Positions 16,942-25,878 of a stretch of DNA of 64,000 bases are shown piece by piece (position 1 is the stretch's first letter; each line of letters starts with the position of its first letter). A program made the position numbers and the translations under genes. Source of the DNA: Pseudomonadota bacterium (GTDB lineage: Bacteria; Pseudomonadota; Alphaproteobacteria; Acetobacterales; Acetobacteraceae); NCBI GenBank assembly GCA_021805565.1, contig JAJZFA010000060.1, positions 1-64,000 on the forward strand, read 5' to 3'. The notes beneath the pieces were generated by a model. That model did not search any database. It was given only the letters and a program-made list of their open reading frames with translations, and was not told where the DNA came from.

Positions 16942-17910
16942 TTATTCGGCGGCCAGAGACGGGTGCATTTCATGTTCGGCGATGTATTTTTCGGCTTCCA
17001 GTGCCGCCATGCAGCCGGTTCCGGCGGCCGTGACCGCCTGGCGGAAGATTTTGTCCTGCACATCGCCGGCCGCGAACACGCCTGGCACCGAGGTACGGGT
17101 GCTGCCCGGTTCGGTGCGGATATAGCCATCCGGATCCATCTCGATATGGCCTGCAAAAATACCCGTGGTGGGGGTATGGCCGATGGCGATAAACACCCCG
17201 TCCACCGGCAGCACCGTTTCGTCGCCCGTGGCGATATTGTGCAACCGGACGCCGGTGACGACCTCCGGCGTTCCGCCCCCGACGATTTCTCGCACCGCGC
17301 AATTCCAGATCACGTCGATCCTGGGATGGGCGAACAGCCGGTTTTGGAGGATTTTTTCGGCGCGCAGACTGTCGCGACGATGGATCAGCGTGACTTTTTC
17401 GGCATGATGGGTCAGGTAGAGCGCTTCCTCCACCGCCGTATTGCCGCCGCCGACCACGGCGACGGTTTTGCCACGGTAGAAAAATCCATCGCAGGTGGCA
17501 CAGGCCGACACGCCTCGGCCCTGCAAAATTTGTTCCGACTCCAACCCCAGCCAGCGGGCCTGGGCGCCAGTGGCGATGACGACGGAGTCGGCGGTGTAGG
17601 TGTCGCCTGAATCGCCCTGGCAACGGAATGGCGTCGCGGAGAAATCGACACCCACGATCAGATCGTTGACGATGTGCGTGCCGACATGGGTGGCCTGTGC
17701 TTCCATCTGCTCCATCAGCCAGGGCCCCTGGATGACATCGGCGAAGCCTGGGTAATTTTCCACGTCCGTGGTGATCGTCAACTGGCCGCCGGGCTGCATG
17801 CCGGCCACAAGGATCGGCGACAGATTGGCGCGGGCAGCGTAGATCGCGGCCGTGTAACCGGCGGGTCCGGCGCCGACGATCAGGACCTTGGTATGGTGCG
17901 TTTGGCTCAT
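16942..17910 (-). CDS. trxB: Thioredoxin reductase TrxB
   Basis: This 322-residue flavoenzyme has the N-terminal FAD-binding GAGPAGYTAAIYAARA, the redox-active CATC in GVSACATCDGFFYRG, the NADPH-binding VVGGGNTAVEEALYL, and the C-terminal FAD motif GVFAAGDVQDKIFRQAVTA. It reduces thioredoxin with NADPH in the cytoplasm. Length and all motifs are normal. It heads a two-gene stretch with the LysR gene. Confidence 0.96.
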   Translation of the reverse strand: MSQTHHTKVLIVGAGPAGYTAAIYAARANLSPILVAGMQPGGQLTITTDVENYPGFADVIQGPWLMEQMEAQATHVGTHIVNDLIVGVDFSATPFRCQGDSGDTYTADSVVIATGAQARWLGLESEQILQGRGVSACATCDGFFYRGKTVAVVGGGNTAVEEALYLTHHAEKVTLIHRRDSLRAEKILQNRLFAHPRIDVIWNCAVREIVGGGTPEVVTGVRLHNIATGDETVLPVDGVFIAIGHTPTTGIFAGHIEMDPDGYIRTEPGSTRTSVPGVFAAGDVQDKIFRQAVTAAGTGCMAALEAEKYIAEHEMHPSLAAE

Positions 17911-17995
17911 TCCGGACCTTATCGGTTCGCGCCCGGTCGGGGCAAGCGGCAGCTTGCGGTGGTTCCGGTTCGCCGGAGGCTCTGGATATGGACCA

Positions 17996-18709
17996 TCACA
18001 TCGCCAAATACCGGCTGCGAACGTCCTTGTTCGCCTTCAGCCCGGCAATGGTATCGCGATAGACGATCTGGCCCTTGTCGATCACCACCGCGTCGCTGGC
18101 CACGCCCAGGCAAAAATGCATGTTTTGTTCGGCGATCAGCACCGTCGCCCCGGCCGAACGCAACTGCTTCAACAGTTTTCCAATGCCGGCAACGACAATC
18201 GGCGCCAGACCCTCGCTCGGCTCATCCAGCAGCAGCATAACCGGGTTTCCCGCCAGCGCTCGGGCGATGGCCAGCATTTGCTGCTCCCCGCCCGACAGCC
18301 GCCCGGCTGCCCGGTATTTCAGCGGCTCCAGCAACGGAAACACGTCGTACAGCCGTTTCAGCGGCCATTCGTCCTGCCCCGCGGGGCCTTTTTTAGCTGC
18401 TATCAGCAAATTATCCTGCACGGTGTGATCGGGAAACACCTGCCGGTCTTCCGGCACATAGGCCAGACCGCGCCGCGCCACGACATAGGGCTTACATGCG
18501 GTGACATCCTGGCCACGAAAGGAAATACCCCCGGCACGCGGCGCGGCCAGCCCGGCGATGGCTTTCATCGTCGTGCTTTTGCCAGCGCCGTTCCGGCCAA
18601 GCAGAGCCATCGTCTGGCCTTGCGCAACCTGTAGATCGACACCGAACAGGATTTGGCTCGCGCCATAAAACACGTCGATCGCCTCGACCGACAGGACAGG
18701 ACCGGTCAC
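17996..18709 (-). CDS. livF: HAAT-family ABC transporter ATP-binding protein LivF (system 2)
   Basis: The 237-residue ATPase has Walker A GRNGAGKST, signature LSGGEQQML, Walker B VMLLLDEPSEGLAP and the LivF-typical AEQNMHFCL. I start it at GTG 18709, which overlaps the livG stop as GTGA and gives the expected N-terminus (TGPVLSVEAIDVFYG). It is the last gene of the second branched-chain-type transporter operon and powers uptake with LivG. Confidence 0.92.
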   Translation of the reverse strand: MTGPVLSVEAIDVFYGASQILFGVDLQVAQGQTMALLGRNGAGKSTTMKAIAGLAAPRAGGISFRGQDVTACKPYVVARRGLAYVPEDRQVFPDHTVQDNLLIAAKKGPAGQDEWPLKRLYDVFPLLEPLKYRAAGRLSGGEQQMLAIARALAGNPVMLLLDEPSEGLAPIVVAGIGKLLKQLRSAGATVLIAEQNMHFCLGVASDAVVIDKGQIVYRDTIAGLKANKDVRSRYLAM

Positions 18710-19461
18710 GCGTCGTCCTCCGGATCGGGGGTCCCCAGATAGGCCTCGATCACCGCCGGGTTGGCGCGGATTTCGTCCGGCGTCCCTTCGGCCAGCACAC
18801 GCCCATAGCAAAGCACCCGGATCGAGGACGCAATTCCGAACACGATGTCCATATCGTGCTCGATGAAGACCAGTGTCAGGTTCTGCAACCGCCAAAGCCG
18901 CTGCACTTTCTCGATCATGTTCCAGCGTTCCTCCGGACCCATGCCGGCGGTGGGTTCGTCCAGCAGGAGCATGGACGGTTCCAGCGCCAGTCCCAGTGCG
19001 ATATCGAGCAACTTTTGGTCGCCGTGCGACAGGTTGGCGGACAGCACATGCGCGCTGTCATGCAAGCCCAGCATTTCGGCGACCTCCAGCGCCCGTTCCC
19101 GGACACCCTGGCGCGGAAAGCCTCGCCCCAGGTCGGCCCATTGGCCACGATGCGCGGCGACGGCCGCCTGCAGGTTTTCCGCCACCGTCATGGACGGGAA
19201 GAAGCTGGCGACCTGAAACGCCCGGCCGATGCCCCGGCGGACGATGGCGGCCCGGCTCAGGCCGGTTATATCCTCGCCCTGAAACACGATCTGGCCGGAA
19301 TCCGGGACAATGGCGCCGGAAATCAAATTGAAAAATGTGCTTTTGCCGGCACCGTTCGGCCCGATGATGGCGGTTAAGGTTCCGGCGGCGAAATCCAGCG
19401 TAACGTCGCCGATCGCCGTAAGCCCGCCGAAACGTTTGGTCAGGCCGGCGATCCGCAGCAT
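18706..19461 (-). CDS. livG: HAAT-family ABC transporter ATP-binding protein LivG (system 2)
   Basis: The 251-residue ATPase shows Walker A GPNGAGKST, signature LSHGDQKLLDIALGL, Walker B MLLLDEPTAGMGPEE and H-loop FIEHDMDIVF. The ATG at 19461 overlaps the livM stop by one base (TGATG); a GTG one codon earlier would give the GTGA overlap used elsewhere in the operon, so either is possible. It is partner of LivF in system 2. Confidence 0.92.
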   Translation of the reverse strand: MLRIAGLTKRFGGLTAIGDVTLDFAAGTLTAIIGPNGAGKSTFFNLISGAIVPDSGQIVFQGEDITGLSRAAIVRRGIGRAFQVASFFPSMTVAENLQAAVAAHRGQWADLGRGFPRQGVRERALEVAEMLGLHDSAHVLSANLSHGDQKLLDIALGLALEPSMLLLDEPTAGMGPEERWNMIEKVQRLWRLQNLTLVFIEHDMDIVFGIASSIRVLCYGRVLAEGTPDEIRANPAVIEAYLGTPDPEDDA

Positions 19462-20438
19462 CACGAAATACCGCCGGCCGGCCGGCCGCCAAGCCGCTCG
19501 GTTATGAAATCCAGCACGCCCCGGCGCAGGCCGAGCGCAAAGGCCAGGATGATCAATCCCAGTGCGAGACCGTAATATTCCGTCTGCCGCGTCACAACGT
19601 CGTTCAGCAGCAGCAGGATCATTGTTCCCACCGCGGGCCCGAGGAAACTGCCGATGCCGCCCATGACGATCGCGAAGATCGCATCGCCGGAGATGGGCCA
19701 GTTGATCAGTTCCGGATACGCACCGGAAACGAACAGGCTCATGACCATGCCGCCCACCGATGCGAAGACCGCGGACAACACGAAGACCGTCAGCTTTACC
19801 CGCCACACGACGATTCCCAGGAACGCGGCCCGCACTTCGTTGTCGCGGATCATCCGCAACGACGTTCCGAATGCGGTGTTGACGATATGGCGCATCAGCA
19901 GCAACCCGGCGACCAGTACGACGGCGCTGAAGACATAAAGGTTATACTGGAGTCCCAGGTCCACCCCCAGTACCGAGCGCCGGGGGATTCCGCCCATCAG
20001 GCCTTGATCGCCGCCGGTCAGGCCAACCCAGGATATCACCACCGAATGCAGCAGCATCTGCATCGCCAGGGTAACGAACGCGAAATAGATCAGCCGCAGC
20101 CGGATACAGATCGCCCCGACCGCGACCGCCGTGACAGCCGTGATCAACAGCGTGAGCAAAAACGCGACCGGCAAGGCCACACCCGTCCGCTGCATCAGCA
20201 GTGCGAACGAATAGGTTCCCAGACCGAAGAACATGCCATGCCCGAACGACGACAGACCCGTGTAGCCGACCAGCAAATTCAACGACGTTGCGAACAACGC
20301 CATCGACGAGCACCGGATAACGAAATCCTGAAAAGCCCTGGCCGGTATCAAGGCCGGCACGATCGCCAGCACGGCAACCAGCAGGCACCCTGCGAGGATA
20401 TCCCGCCAGATACGGGTCCGAACCATGCCAGACGCCAT
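19461..20438 (-). CDS. livM: HAAT-family ABC transporter permease LivM (system 2)
   Basis: A 325-residue polytopic permease. LivM features are NLLVGYTGLSSFGHGMFFGL early, GTSLRMIRDNEVRAAFLG as the cytoplasmic coupling loop and IVMGGIGSFLGPAVGT near the end. One base separates its start from the livH stop. The small GxxxG-rich helices and length are normal for the family. Confidence 0.9.
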   Translation of the reverse strand: MASGMVRTRIWRDILAGCLLVAVLAIVPALIPARAFQDFVIRCSSMALFATSLNLLVGYTGLSSFGHGMFFGLGTYSFALLMQRTGVALPVAFLLTLLITAVTAVAVGAICIRLRLIYFAFVTLAMQMLLHSVVISWVGLTGGDQGLMGGIPRRSVLGVDLGLQYNLYVFSAVVLVAGLLLMRHIVNTAFGTSLRMIRDNEVRAAFLGIVVWRVKLTVFVLSAVFASVGGMVMSLFVSGAYPELINWPISGDAIFAIVMGGIGSFLGPAVGTMILLLLNDVVTRQTEYYGLALGLIILAFALGLRRGVLDFITERLGGRPAGGIS

Positions 20439-20439
20439 G

Positions 20440-21342
20440 TCAGACGATCTCCTTGCCGAACAGGCCGCTGGGTTTCGACACCAGGATGATAATCATTGCG
20501 ATGTACATCAGCCCCTCGGTGAACTGCGGGAAACCGATCGTGCCGAAGCTGCGGATCAGGCCCAGTACCACCGCCGCGATCAGCGCGCCGCCGATCGACC
20601 CCATGCCGCCAATGACCGTTACGATGAAACTCTCGATCAGGATGGAGAAGCCCATGCCTGGCGTCAGCGACCGCACCGGCGCCGCAAGTCCCCCCGCCAA
20701 CCCGGCCAGCGCGCCGCCGGCCGCGAACACCAGCGAATACAGCAGGGTGGTATTGATCCCCAGCGCCGAGACCATGTCGGGATTATGCGCCGCCGCCCGG
20801 ACGATCTTGCCGATTTTCGTTAGGCCGAGTGTCAGCCCCAACCCACCGCCGATCAACAGCGACACCGCGATCAGCACCAGATAGAACGGCGGGACCACGC
20901 CGCCGAGGATGAACAGCGGCGGCACCTGGAATTCCGGGGGCATGCCCATCGCACGGAAGTCCGGTCCCCAAACGATTTTCACCAGATCGTCGCAAATCAG
21001 CACCACGGCGTAACAGATCAGCAGTTGCATCAGCACGTTGGCGCCATAGACCCGGCGGATCAGAAAACGCTCGAACAGCACTCCGAACAGCGCCATGCCC
21101 AGGCCGCCGCCCAGAACCCCCAGCCAGTAACTGCCGGTGATCTGGAACACCGTGTACGCCAGATACGCGCCCAGCATATAGAATGTGCCATGCGCGAAAT
21201 TGACGATTTTCAGCACGCCGAAGATCAGCGTAAGGCCAGCGGCAACCAGGAAAAGAAGCATGCCGACGATCAGGCCGCTGGTCGTCTGCGTGACCAGGCA
21301 CGACGACGTGGTCACGCAGTCCAGAAGGGCGCTCGCGTCCAT
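20440..21342 (-). CDS. livH: HAAT-family ABC transporter permease LivH (system 2)
   Basis: The 300-residue permease has GLTLIFGVLKIVNFAHGTFY near the N-terminus and VTVIGGMGSIGGALIAAVVL near the C-terminus, both typical of LivH. It starts 15 bases after the binding-protein stop. The N-terminal stretch before the first helix contains two cysteines (LLDCVTTSSCLV), which is uncommon. Confidence 0.9.
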   Translation of the reverse strand: MDASALLDCVTTSSCLVTQTTSGLIVGMLLFLVAAGLTLIFGVLKIVNFAHGTFYMLGAYLAYTVFQITGSYWLGVLGGGLGMALFGVLFERFLIRRVYGANVLMQLLICYAVVLICDDLVKIVWGPDFRAMGMPPEFQVPPLFILGGVVPPFYLVLIAVSLLIGGGLGLTLGLTKIGKIVRAAAHNPDMVSALGINTTLLYSLVFAAGGALAGLAGGLAAPVRSLTPGMGFSILIESFIVTVIGGMGSIGGALIAAVVLGLIRSFGTIGFPQFTEGLMYIAMIIILVSKPSGLFGKEIV

Positions 21343-21357
21343 GGGACCGGCCGCCGG

Positions 21358-22611
21358 TCAGACGTATCCGTTCTTTTTTTTCCATTCGGTTTCGAGTTCG
21401 GCGATCTGTCCCCAGTCGCCGGGTTCGATCGCGGTCAGGAACGGCGCCTTGGGTATCGTGGTGCCCCAGCCAATGGCGTAATCGATCAATGTATGGTCTT
21501 CGGCACGCATCGTGACCTTACCCGTGGTGCTGAACACGCTGTCGATTGTCAACCCTTCCAGCGCGGCCGCGACGCCCTTGCCGTCGGTGCTGCCAGCCTT
21601 CTTAACAGCGGCCTCCATCAAGCGGATGCCCGTGGCACATTCCCATGACCAGTTGGTCGGATAGTCGTTATTGTTGGCCTTGCGATAGGCTTCATACCAC
21701 GCCTCGTTCGCGGCGGTATCGGGAAAGGCGGGCAGGTAACGGCAGGCGGACTGAATGCCGGCCGGCAGGTTTTTCACCCCGGTCAGCACCGGCAGATCGC
21801 CCATCGCGGGCACGAACACCTCCATGGCGCCGAACATCGCATAGACGTTGCCCTGGTTAATGAACGCCGACAGATCGCCAGCATACAGCGCCGAGTAGAG
21901 TGCCTGCGGCCTGGCCTGCAGAATTTTCGTGATCACCTCGGTGAAGTCGGGCTGGCCCAGCTTCGGCCAGCTTTGCGACACGGTTTCCACATTGGGCGCA
22001 AAATGCTTCAGAAACTCCAGGAACTGCGCGGTGGTATCCCGCCCGAAGGCGTAATCCGGGGAGCAGGTCGCCCACTTCGTCAGCTTTTTTGCCTCGGCGA
22101 CCTTGGCGGAATGGACGCCGCCGACGATCGCGTCATGCACGCCCTGCCGGGCACTGCGGAAGGCGGTTGGCGCGCGCAGTTTGGGGTCGGCGGTCAGCGA
22201 CGACGTCTCGGCGGCGCAATGAATGCACAGCACCCCCAGGTCGCGAACGACTTCCTGGACGGCGAAGGCGCCGGACGATGCTTCGGCGTCGAGCAGAAGT
22301 TCGCAGCCATCGGTGTTGACCAGTTCGCGCGCGACGCGGGCGGCTTCCTGTGGCTGGCCCTTGGAATCGCGATAGACCGGCTGGATCTGGCGACCGAGCA
22401 AACCGCCGGTGGCATTGATGCGATCGATCTCGGGTTGAAATCCACCGCGCGATGATGTGCCCAGCAACGCGATCGGGCCTGAGAAAATCGACTGGATACC
22501 AATTTTCAGCGGGTTGGCCTGCGCGCGGGCGATGAACGGCATTGCCAGCGAACCGGCGGAAGCGGCAAGAACGGTTCGCCGGTTCAGAAGGGCGGCTTGG
22601 TTGGCGCGCAT
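21358..22611 (-). CDS. HAAT-family periplasmic substrate-binding protein (system 2)
   Basis: The 417-residue protein starts with a signal peptide that contains a twin arginine (LLNRRTVLAASAGSLAMPF) and a likely cleavage near ARAQA. The mature protein begins LKIGIQSIFSGPIALLG, the ligand-binding strand of type I periplasmic binding proteins. It is the first gene of the system 2 operon. The sequence does not tell whether the ligand is an amino acid, an amide or an aromatic compound. Confidence 0.9.
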   Translation of the reverse strand: MRANQAALLNRRTVLAASAGSLAMPFIARAQANPLKIGIQSIFSGPIALLGTSSRGGFQPEIDRINATGGLLGRQIQPVYRDSKGQPQEAARVARELVNTDGCELLLDAEASSGAFAVQEVVRDLGVLCIHCAAETSSLTADPKLRAPTAFRSARQGVHDAIVGGVHSAKVAEAKKLTKWATCSPDYAFGRDTTAQFLEFLKHFAPNVETVSQSWPKLGQPDFTEVITKILQARPQALYSALYAGDLSAFINQGNVYAMFGAMEVFVPAMGDLPVLTGVKNLPAGIQSACRYLPAFPDTAANEAWYEAYRKANNNDYPTNWSWECATGIRLMEAAVKKAGSTDGKGVAAALEGLTIDSVFSTTGKVTMRAEDHTLIDYAIGWGTTIPKAPFLTAIEPGDWGQIAELETEWKKKNGYV

Positions 22612-22686
22612 GTGGTTTCCCCGATTGTTCGTTGTCGCGAACTGATCGAAGAAAACCCCGGCGCCGTCAAGCAGGGCCGATGGGCG

Positions 22687-22923
22687 TCAGGCGACGAATT
22701 TCTTGCCTTTCAACGCGGCTTCGGACCGCCGCTGCCACAGCGCCATGTCGGCATCCTTGCTGAACATGACGCGGACGCCCTTGCCGCCCTGGCTGACCCT
22801 GATCTTCCCGCCGTTGCGGGCCTTATGGTCTGCCATCCATTCCAGGAACTCCGGATCTTCGCTGGTGCGCCCATCGAATTCCAGAATGCCGGCGATGTCT
22901 TCCTCTTTGCGACGCTTGACCAT
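22687..22923 (-). CDS. Small conserved-looking hypothetical protein
   Basis: A 78-residue, charged protein that begins MVKRRKEEDIAGILEFDGR and ends ALKGKKFVA. It has no signal peptide or membrane segment. I do not recognise a domain. Codon use looks like that of neighbouring genes and the frame is clean, so it is probably real. It lies between the system 2 binding protein and the DUF6481 gene, all on one strand. Confidence 0.55.
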   Translation of the reverse strand: MVKRRKEEDIAGILEFDGRTSEDPEFLEWMADHKARNGGKIRVSQGGKGVRVMFSKDADMALWQRRSEAALKGKKFVA

Positions 22924-23034
22924 TTGATGCCTCCGGGACGCCGTACGCGGCGTTTCGGTTATGAAGGAACGGGCGCGCGTATGTCACGCCCGCGAAAGCG
23001 TAGGGAGGCGGCCGCGCCACCGGCGGCTGAACGT

Positions 23035-23409
23035 CTATTTCCGGGCCTTGCGGGCGGCATAGCGGGCATCCCGCAGGGCTTTTCGTTCGGCTTCGGCGGC
23101 GATGGCCCGAGCCTTGGCCTCGGCGGCGGCGATTTGCGCCTGCACGCGCTTGGCGGCTTCCTCGGCTGCCAGGCGGGCGAGTTCTGCTTCCTTGGCGGCC
23201 TTTCGTTCGGCATTCCGGACATCGCGGGCATCGCTTATGGCCTTCAATGCTGCCTGGCGGGCAATTTCCGCCGGATCGTCCGGGCCAGGGCGGGCACGAA
23301 ACCGGTCCAGCAAAGCCTGCTTGGCGGCGGCGGCGGCGCTCAGGCGGTCGTCGAAATTGGTTCGTGTATGAGCAGGTTTGGTCGAAGGAGAGTGTTTTAC
23401 GTTTGGCAT
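23035..23409 (-). CDS. DUF6481-type small coiled-coil protein
   Basis: This 124-residue protein is rich in Ala, Arg, Lys and Glu and forms a long heptad-like helix from about residue 45 to the end (ERKAAKEAELARLAAEEAAK). The segment DDRLSAAAAAKQALLDRF followed by RPGPDDP and the ending ARYAARKARK fit the DUF6481 family of small alphaproteobacterial proteins as I remember it. The function is unknown. It is presumably cytoplasmic. Confidence 0.7.
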   Translation of the reverse strand: MPNVKHSPSTKPAHTRTNFDDRLSAAAAAKQALLDRFRARPGPDDPAEIARQAALKAISDARDVRNAERKAAKEAELARLAAEEAAKRVQAQIAAAEAKARAIAAEAERKALRDARYAARKARK

Positions 23410-23790
23410 CGGGTGCCATTACAGCGGAAGCGGCCTTCGGGCAACCGGTTCCCTGCGCATGTGTTCCTTGCGCCTGACACGGCTTCCGCGCGGTGGCCCG
23501 GTGCCGGCCAGGGCGCGGACACGCTAACGGCACCTGTAGATACGGGGGGACATGCGATGCGCAGCACCTTAACGGAGTACTGGACATGGGACGGAACCCG
23601 CTCGTATGTCCCATTATTTGCCGATGTCGGTGGCCTCCGTTCCGGCGGAGGCAACGGCGATCCGTACGCGAGAGACTGTCATGGTGCGACATAACAGGGC
23701 AACGCTGGGTCGCGGATCGCAAATACGCATGGGCGCTGCCCACCGACGGCCGGCGGGCCACCGCGGGCCGTGAAACGGGCACCCTGACCG
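23410..23790. other. Intergenic region upstream of lpxB
   Basis: I find no convincing gene in these 381 bases. Two small inverted repeats are visible: ATGGGAC at 23586-23592 with its complement at 23608-23614, and GCCTCCG with its complement around 23631-23650. They may form hairpins in the lpxB leader. The promoters of lpxB and of the divergent DUF6481 gene should lie here. Confidence 0.4.
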
Positions 23791-24984
23791 ATGACCCTGA
23801 TCTACCTGATAGCCGGAGAGCAAAGCGGGGACGCGATCGGCGCGCGCCTGATGGAGGCGATCGCCGCCCGGCGTCCCGATATCGCCTTTGCCGGAATTGG
23901 CGGCGATGCCATGGCCGAACGGGGCCTGACCAGCCTGTTCCCGATCCGGGCGCTGGCGCTGATGGGCCTGCTGGAAATTCTGCCGAGGATTGGCGAACTG
24001 CGCGGGCTGCTGAAACGAACCGTGGCCGATATCGAGGCCCGCGCACCGGATATCCTGGTCACCATCGATTCGCCGGGCTTTACGCTGCGGGTGCTGAAAG
24101 CCCTTCGGCCCGCCGCGATGAAGCGCGCGCATTACGTGGCACCGCAGGTCTGGGCGTGGCGCGAAAGCCGGGTGAAGCATTATCCCGGCCTATGGGACGA
24201 ATTGTTGTGCCTGCTGCCGTTCGAGCCGGCGTTTTTTGCGCGCCATGGCCTGGCCGCCCGGTTTGTCGGCCATCCGGTGCTGGAAAGCGGCGCGGGGACG
24301 GGCAACGCGGCCCGGTTCCGCGGCCGCCATGCGATCCCGGCCGATGCCCGTATCCTGACCCTTATGCCGGGCAGCCGGCAGACCGAGGTTTCGCGTCTGT
24401 TGCCGGTCCTGGAAGCCACGATCCGCCTGTTGCCGAATCGCGTGGTTCCGGTCGTGCCGCTGGCGGGCCCGGTCGAGGAGACGGTACGCACGCGTACCGC
24501 GTCGTGGCCGGTTCCGCCCATTTTGGTCGCCAATACCCAGGACAAGTACGACGCCTTCGCCGCCTCGGACGCCGCGCTGACAAAATCGGGTACCTCGACG
24601 CTGGAACTGGCGCTGGCGAATGTCCCGATGCTGGTCACATACCGCATCAACCCCGTGTCGCACCAGATCGCCAAGCGTCTGATCAAGGTCAAATACGCGT
24701 CCATCCTGAATCTGCTGCTAGATCGGCCGGCGATCCCCGAACTGCTGCAATACGATAGCCGTCCGGACCGGCTCGCCGCCGAAGTGCATCGCCTGCTGAC
24801 GGACAGCGATGCCGCGGCGGCCCAGCGTCAGGGTTTCGCGGAGGCGCTGGCCCTGTTGCGGCCGCCGTCGGGGTCGCCGTCGGGCTGCGCGGCCGATGCC
24901 GTGCTGTCGATGCTGCGGTCGCGCCCGAACGGGTCGAGCAACTGTCTGGCCAGCCCGGACGAAACCACCGTGGCGGTTCCATAG
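23791..24984 (+). CDS. lpxB: Lipid-A-disaccharide synthase
   Basis: The 397-residue protein is LpxB, the GT19 enzyme that joins UDP-diacylglucosamine and lipid X to make lipid A disaccharide at the inner membrane. Clear marks are YLIAGEQSGDAIGARLMEA at the N-terminus, DSPGFTLRVLKALR, YVAPQVWAWRESR, and LMPGSRQTEV leading into the C-terminal domain with TKSGTSTLELAL. It stands apart from the usual lpxD-fabZ-lpxA cluster. Its last 157 bases overlap the convergent hydroxylase gene; the C-terminal residues there (after about 345) are not conserved. Confidence 0.93.
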   Translation: MTLIYLIAGEQSGDAIGARLMEAIAARRPDIAFAGIGGDAMAERGLTSLFPIRALALMGLLEILPRIGELRGLLKRTVADIEARAPDILVTIDSPGFTLRVLKALRPAAMKRAHYVAPQVWAWRESRVKHYPGLWDELLCLLPFEPAFFARHGLAARFVGHPVLESGAGTGNAARFRGRHAIPADARILTLMPGSRQTEVSRLLPVLEATIRLLPNRVVPVVPLAGPVEETVRTRTASWPVPPILVANTQDKYDAFAASDAALTKSGTSTLELALANVPMLVTYRINPVSHQIAKRLIKVKYASILNLLLDRPAIPELLQYDSRPDRLAAEVHRLLTDSDAAAAQRQGFAEALALLRPPSGSPSGCAADAVLSMLRSRPNGSSNCLASPDETTVAVP

Positions 24985-25745
24985 ACCGCGGGTTGGCGGT
25001 CGTTTGGCAGATAAAGCGTGCCGAACAGCCAGTCGATCCAGGGGAACATCGGCGCGTAGTTCTTGTCGATGACCGCCGGGCTATCGTTGGTATGATGCCA
25101 GCGGTGGAACGCCGGCGAGGCGATCAGCCATTCCAGCGGCCCGAACCGCCAGCGCACGTTGGCGTGAATGAAAAACCCCCACAGCGGTCCCAGCACCATC
25201 GCCGTTACCGTCGCCGATCCGCCAGCCCCATCCAGCGGCGACCCCAGCCCCAGCGCGTACAGCGGGATAAGACCGCACAGCCGGGTAAAGACGAAATCCA
25301 CCGGATGACCGCGCGAATTCACCAGCCAATCGACATGGGCGGGGCTGTGATGGACGGCGTGAAACCGCCAGAGCAGTGGAATTTCATGGCTCCAGCGATG
25401 GCCCCAGTAAAATCCGGTCTCGGCCACCGTCAGCGCGGCAAGCAGCCGCACCGCCACGGGCAACCGGGCGAAGCCGGCGGTCGCTGCCTGCGGGAGCCAG
25501 AGATGCGCGGCATAGGCCGCCAACCCGACCGGCACGCTGGCGACCAGGGCGGGGACGATGCCGTTGAGGAAGTAATAGGCCAGATCGGCGGCGATCCCGG
25601 CGCGAAAGATTTTTTCGCGGCGTAGCGCGAACAGTTTTTCCAGCGGGACGAAGATGGCGGCCAGCAGCACCAGCCAAACCGCCATGGCGCCCACGGAGCG
25701 AACAAGCTGTTGGAACTGAGGGAGAAAATGAGCAGCACTGTCCAT
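24828..25745 (-). CDS. Sterol desaturase / fatty acid hydroxylase superfamily protein
   Basis: A 305-residue integral membrane di-iron enzyme. The histidine clusters are GHRWSHE, HAVHHSPAHVDW and FHRWHHTN, in the order and spacing of the superfamily. Hydrophobic helices lie before and between them. It probably hydroxylates a lipid at the cytoplasmic membrane; hopanoid, ornithine lipid and fatty acid substrates are all known in the family. The N-terminus at MDSAAHF gives a sensible length. The C-terminal tail after about residue 255 is encoded within the overlap with lpxB and looks disordered. Confidence 0.85.
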   Translation of the reverse strand: MDSAAHFLPQFQQLVRSVGAMAVWLVLLAAIFVPLEKLFALRREKIFRAGIAADLAYYFLNGIVPALVASVPVGLAAYAAHLWLPQAATAGFARLPVAVRLLAALTVAETGFYWGHRWSHEIPLLWRFHAVHHSPAHVDWLVNSRGHPVDFVFTRLCGLIPLYALGLGSPLDGAGGSATVTAMVLGPLWGFFIHANVRWRFGPLEWLIASPAFHRWHHTNDSPAVIDKNYAPMFPWIDWLFGTLYLPNDRQPAVYGTATVVSSGLARQLLDPFGRDRSIDSTASAAQPDGDPDGGRNRASASAKP

Positions 25746-25783
25746 ATCCGTCACTATATCACGGCAAGAACCAGTTGGGCGGT

Positions 25784-25828
25784 GGAATTCGTCGCCCACT
25801 GGGCGCGGAATTCGTCGCCCGCTGGGCG
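25784..25828. repeat. Two-copy 23-base tandem repeat
   Basis: The 22-base unit GGAATTCGTCGCCCACTGGG plus CG occurs at 25784-25805 and again at 25807-25828 with one mismatch, spaced 23 bases. It lies between the hydroxylase start and the TPR gene stop. Two copies are too few for a CRISPR. It may be a local duplication or a binding-site pair. Confidence 0.6.
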
Positions 25829-25878
25829 GTAAAGTCCTGCGACCGTGGCCAGACCGGTGGCTGGAACGGGCGTTCCCC

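Noticed and set aside
25784-25828. Direct repeats as a CRISPR
   Set aside because: Only two units with a one-base spacer; no cas genes in the window.
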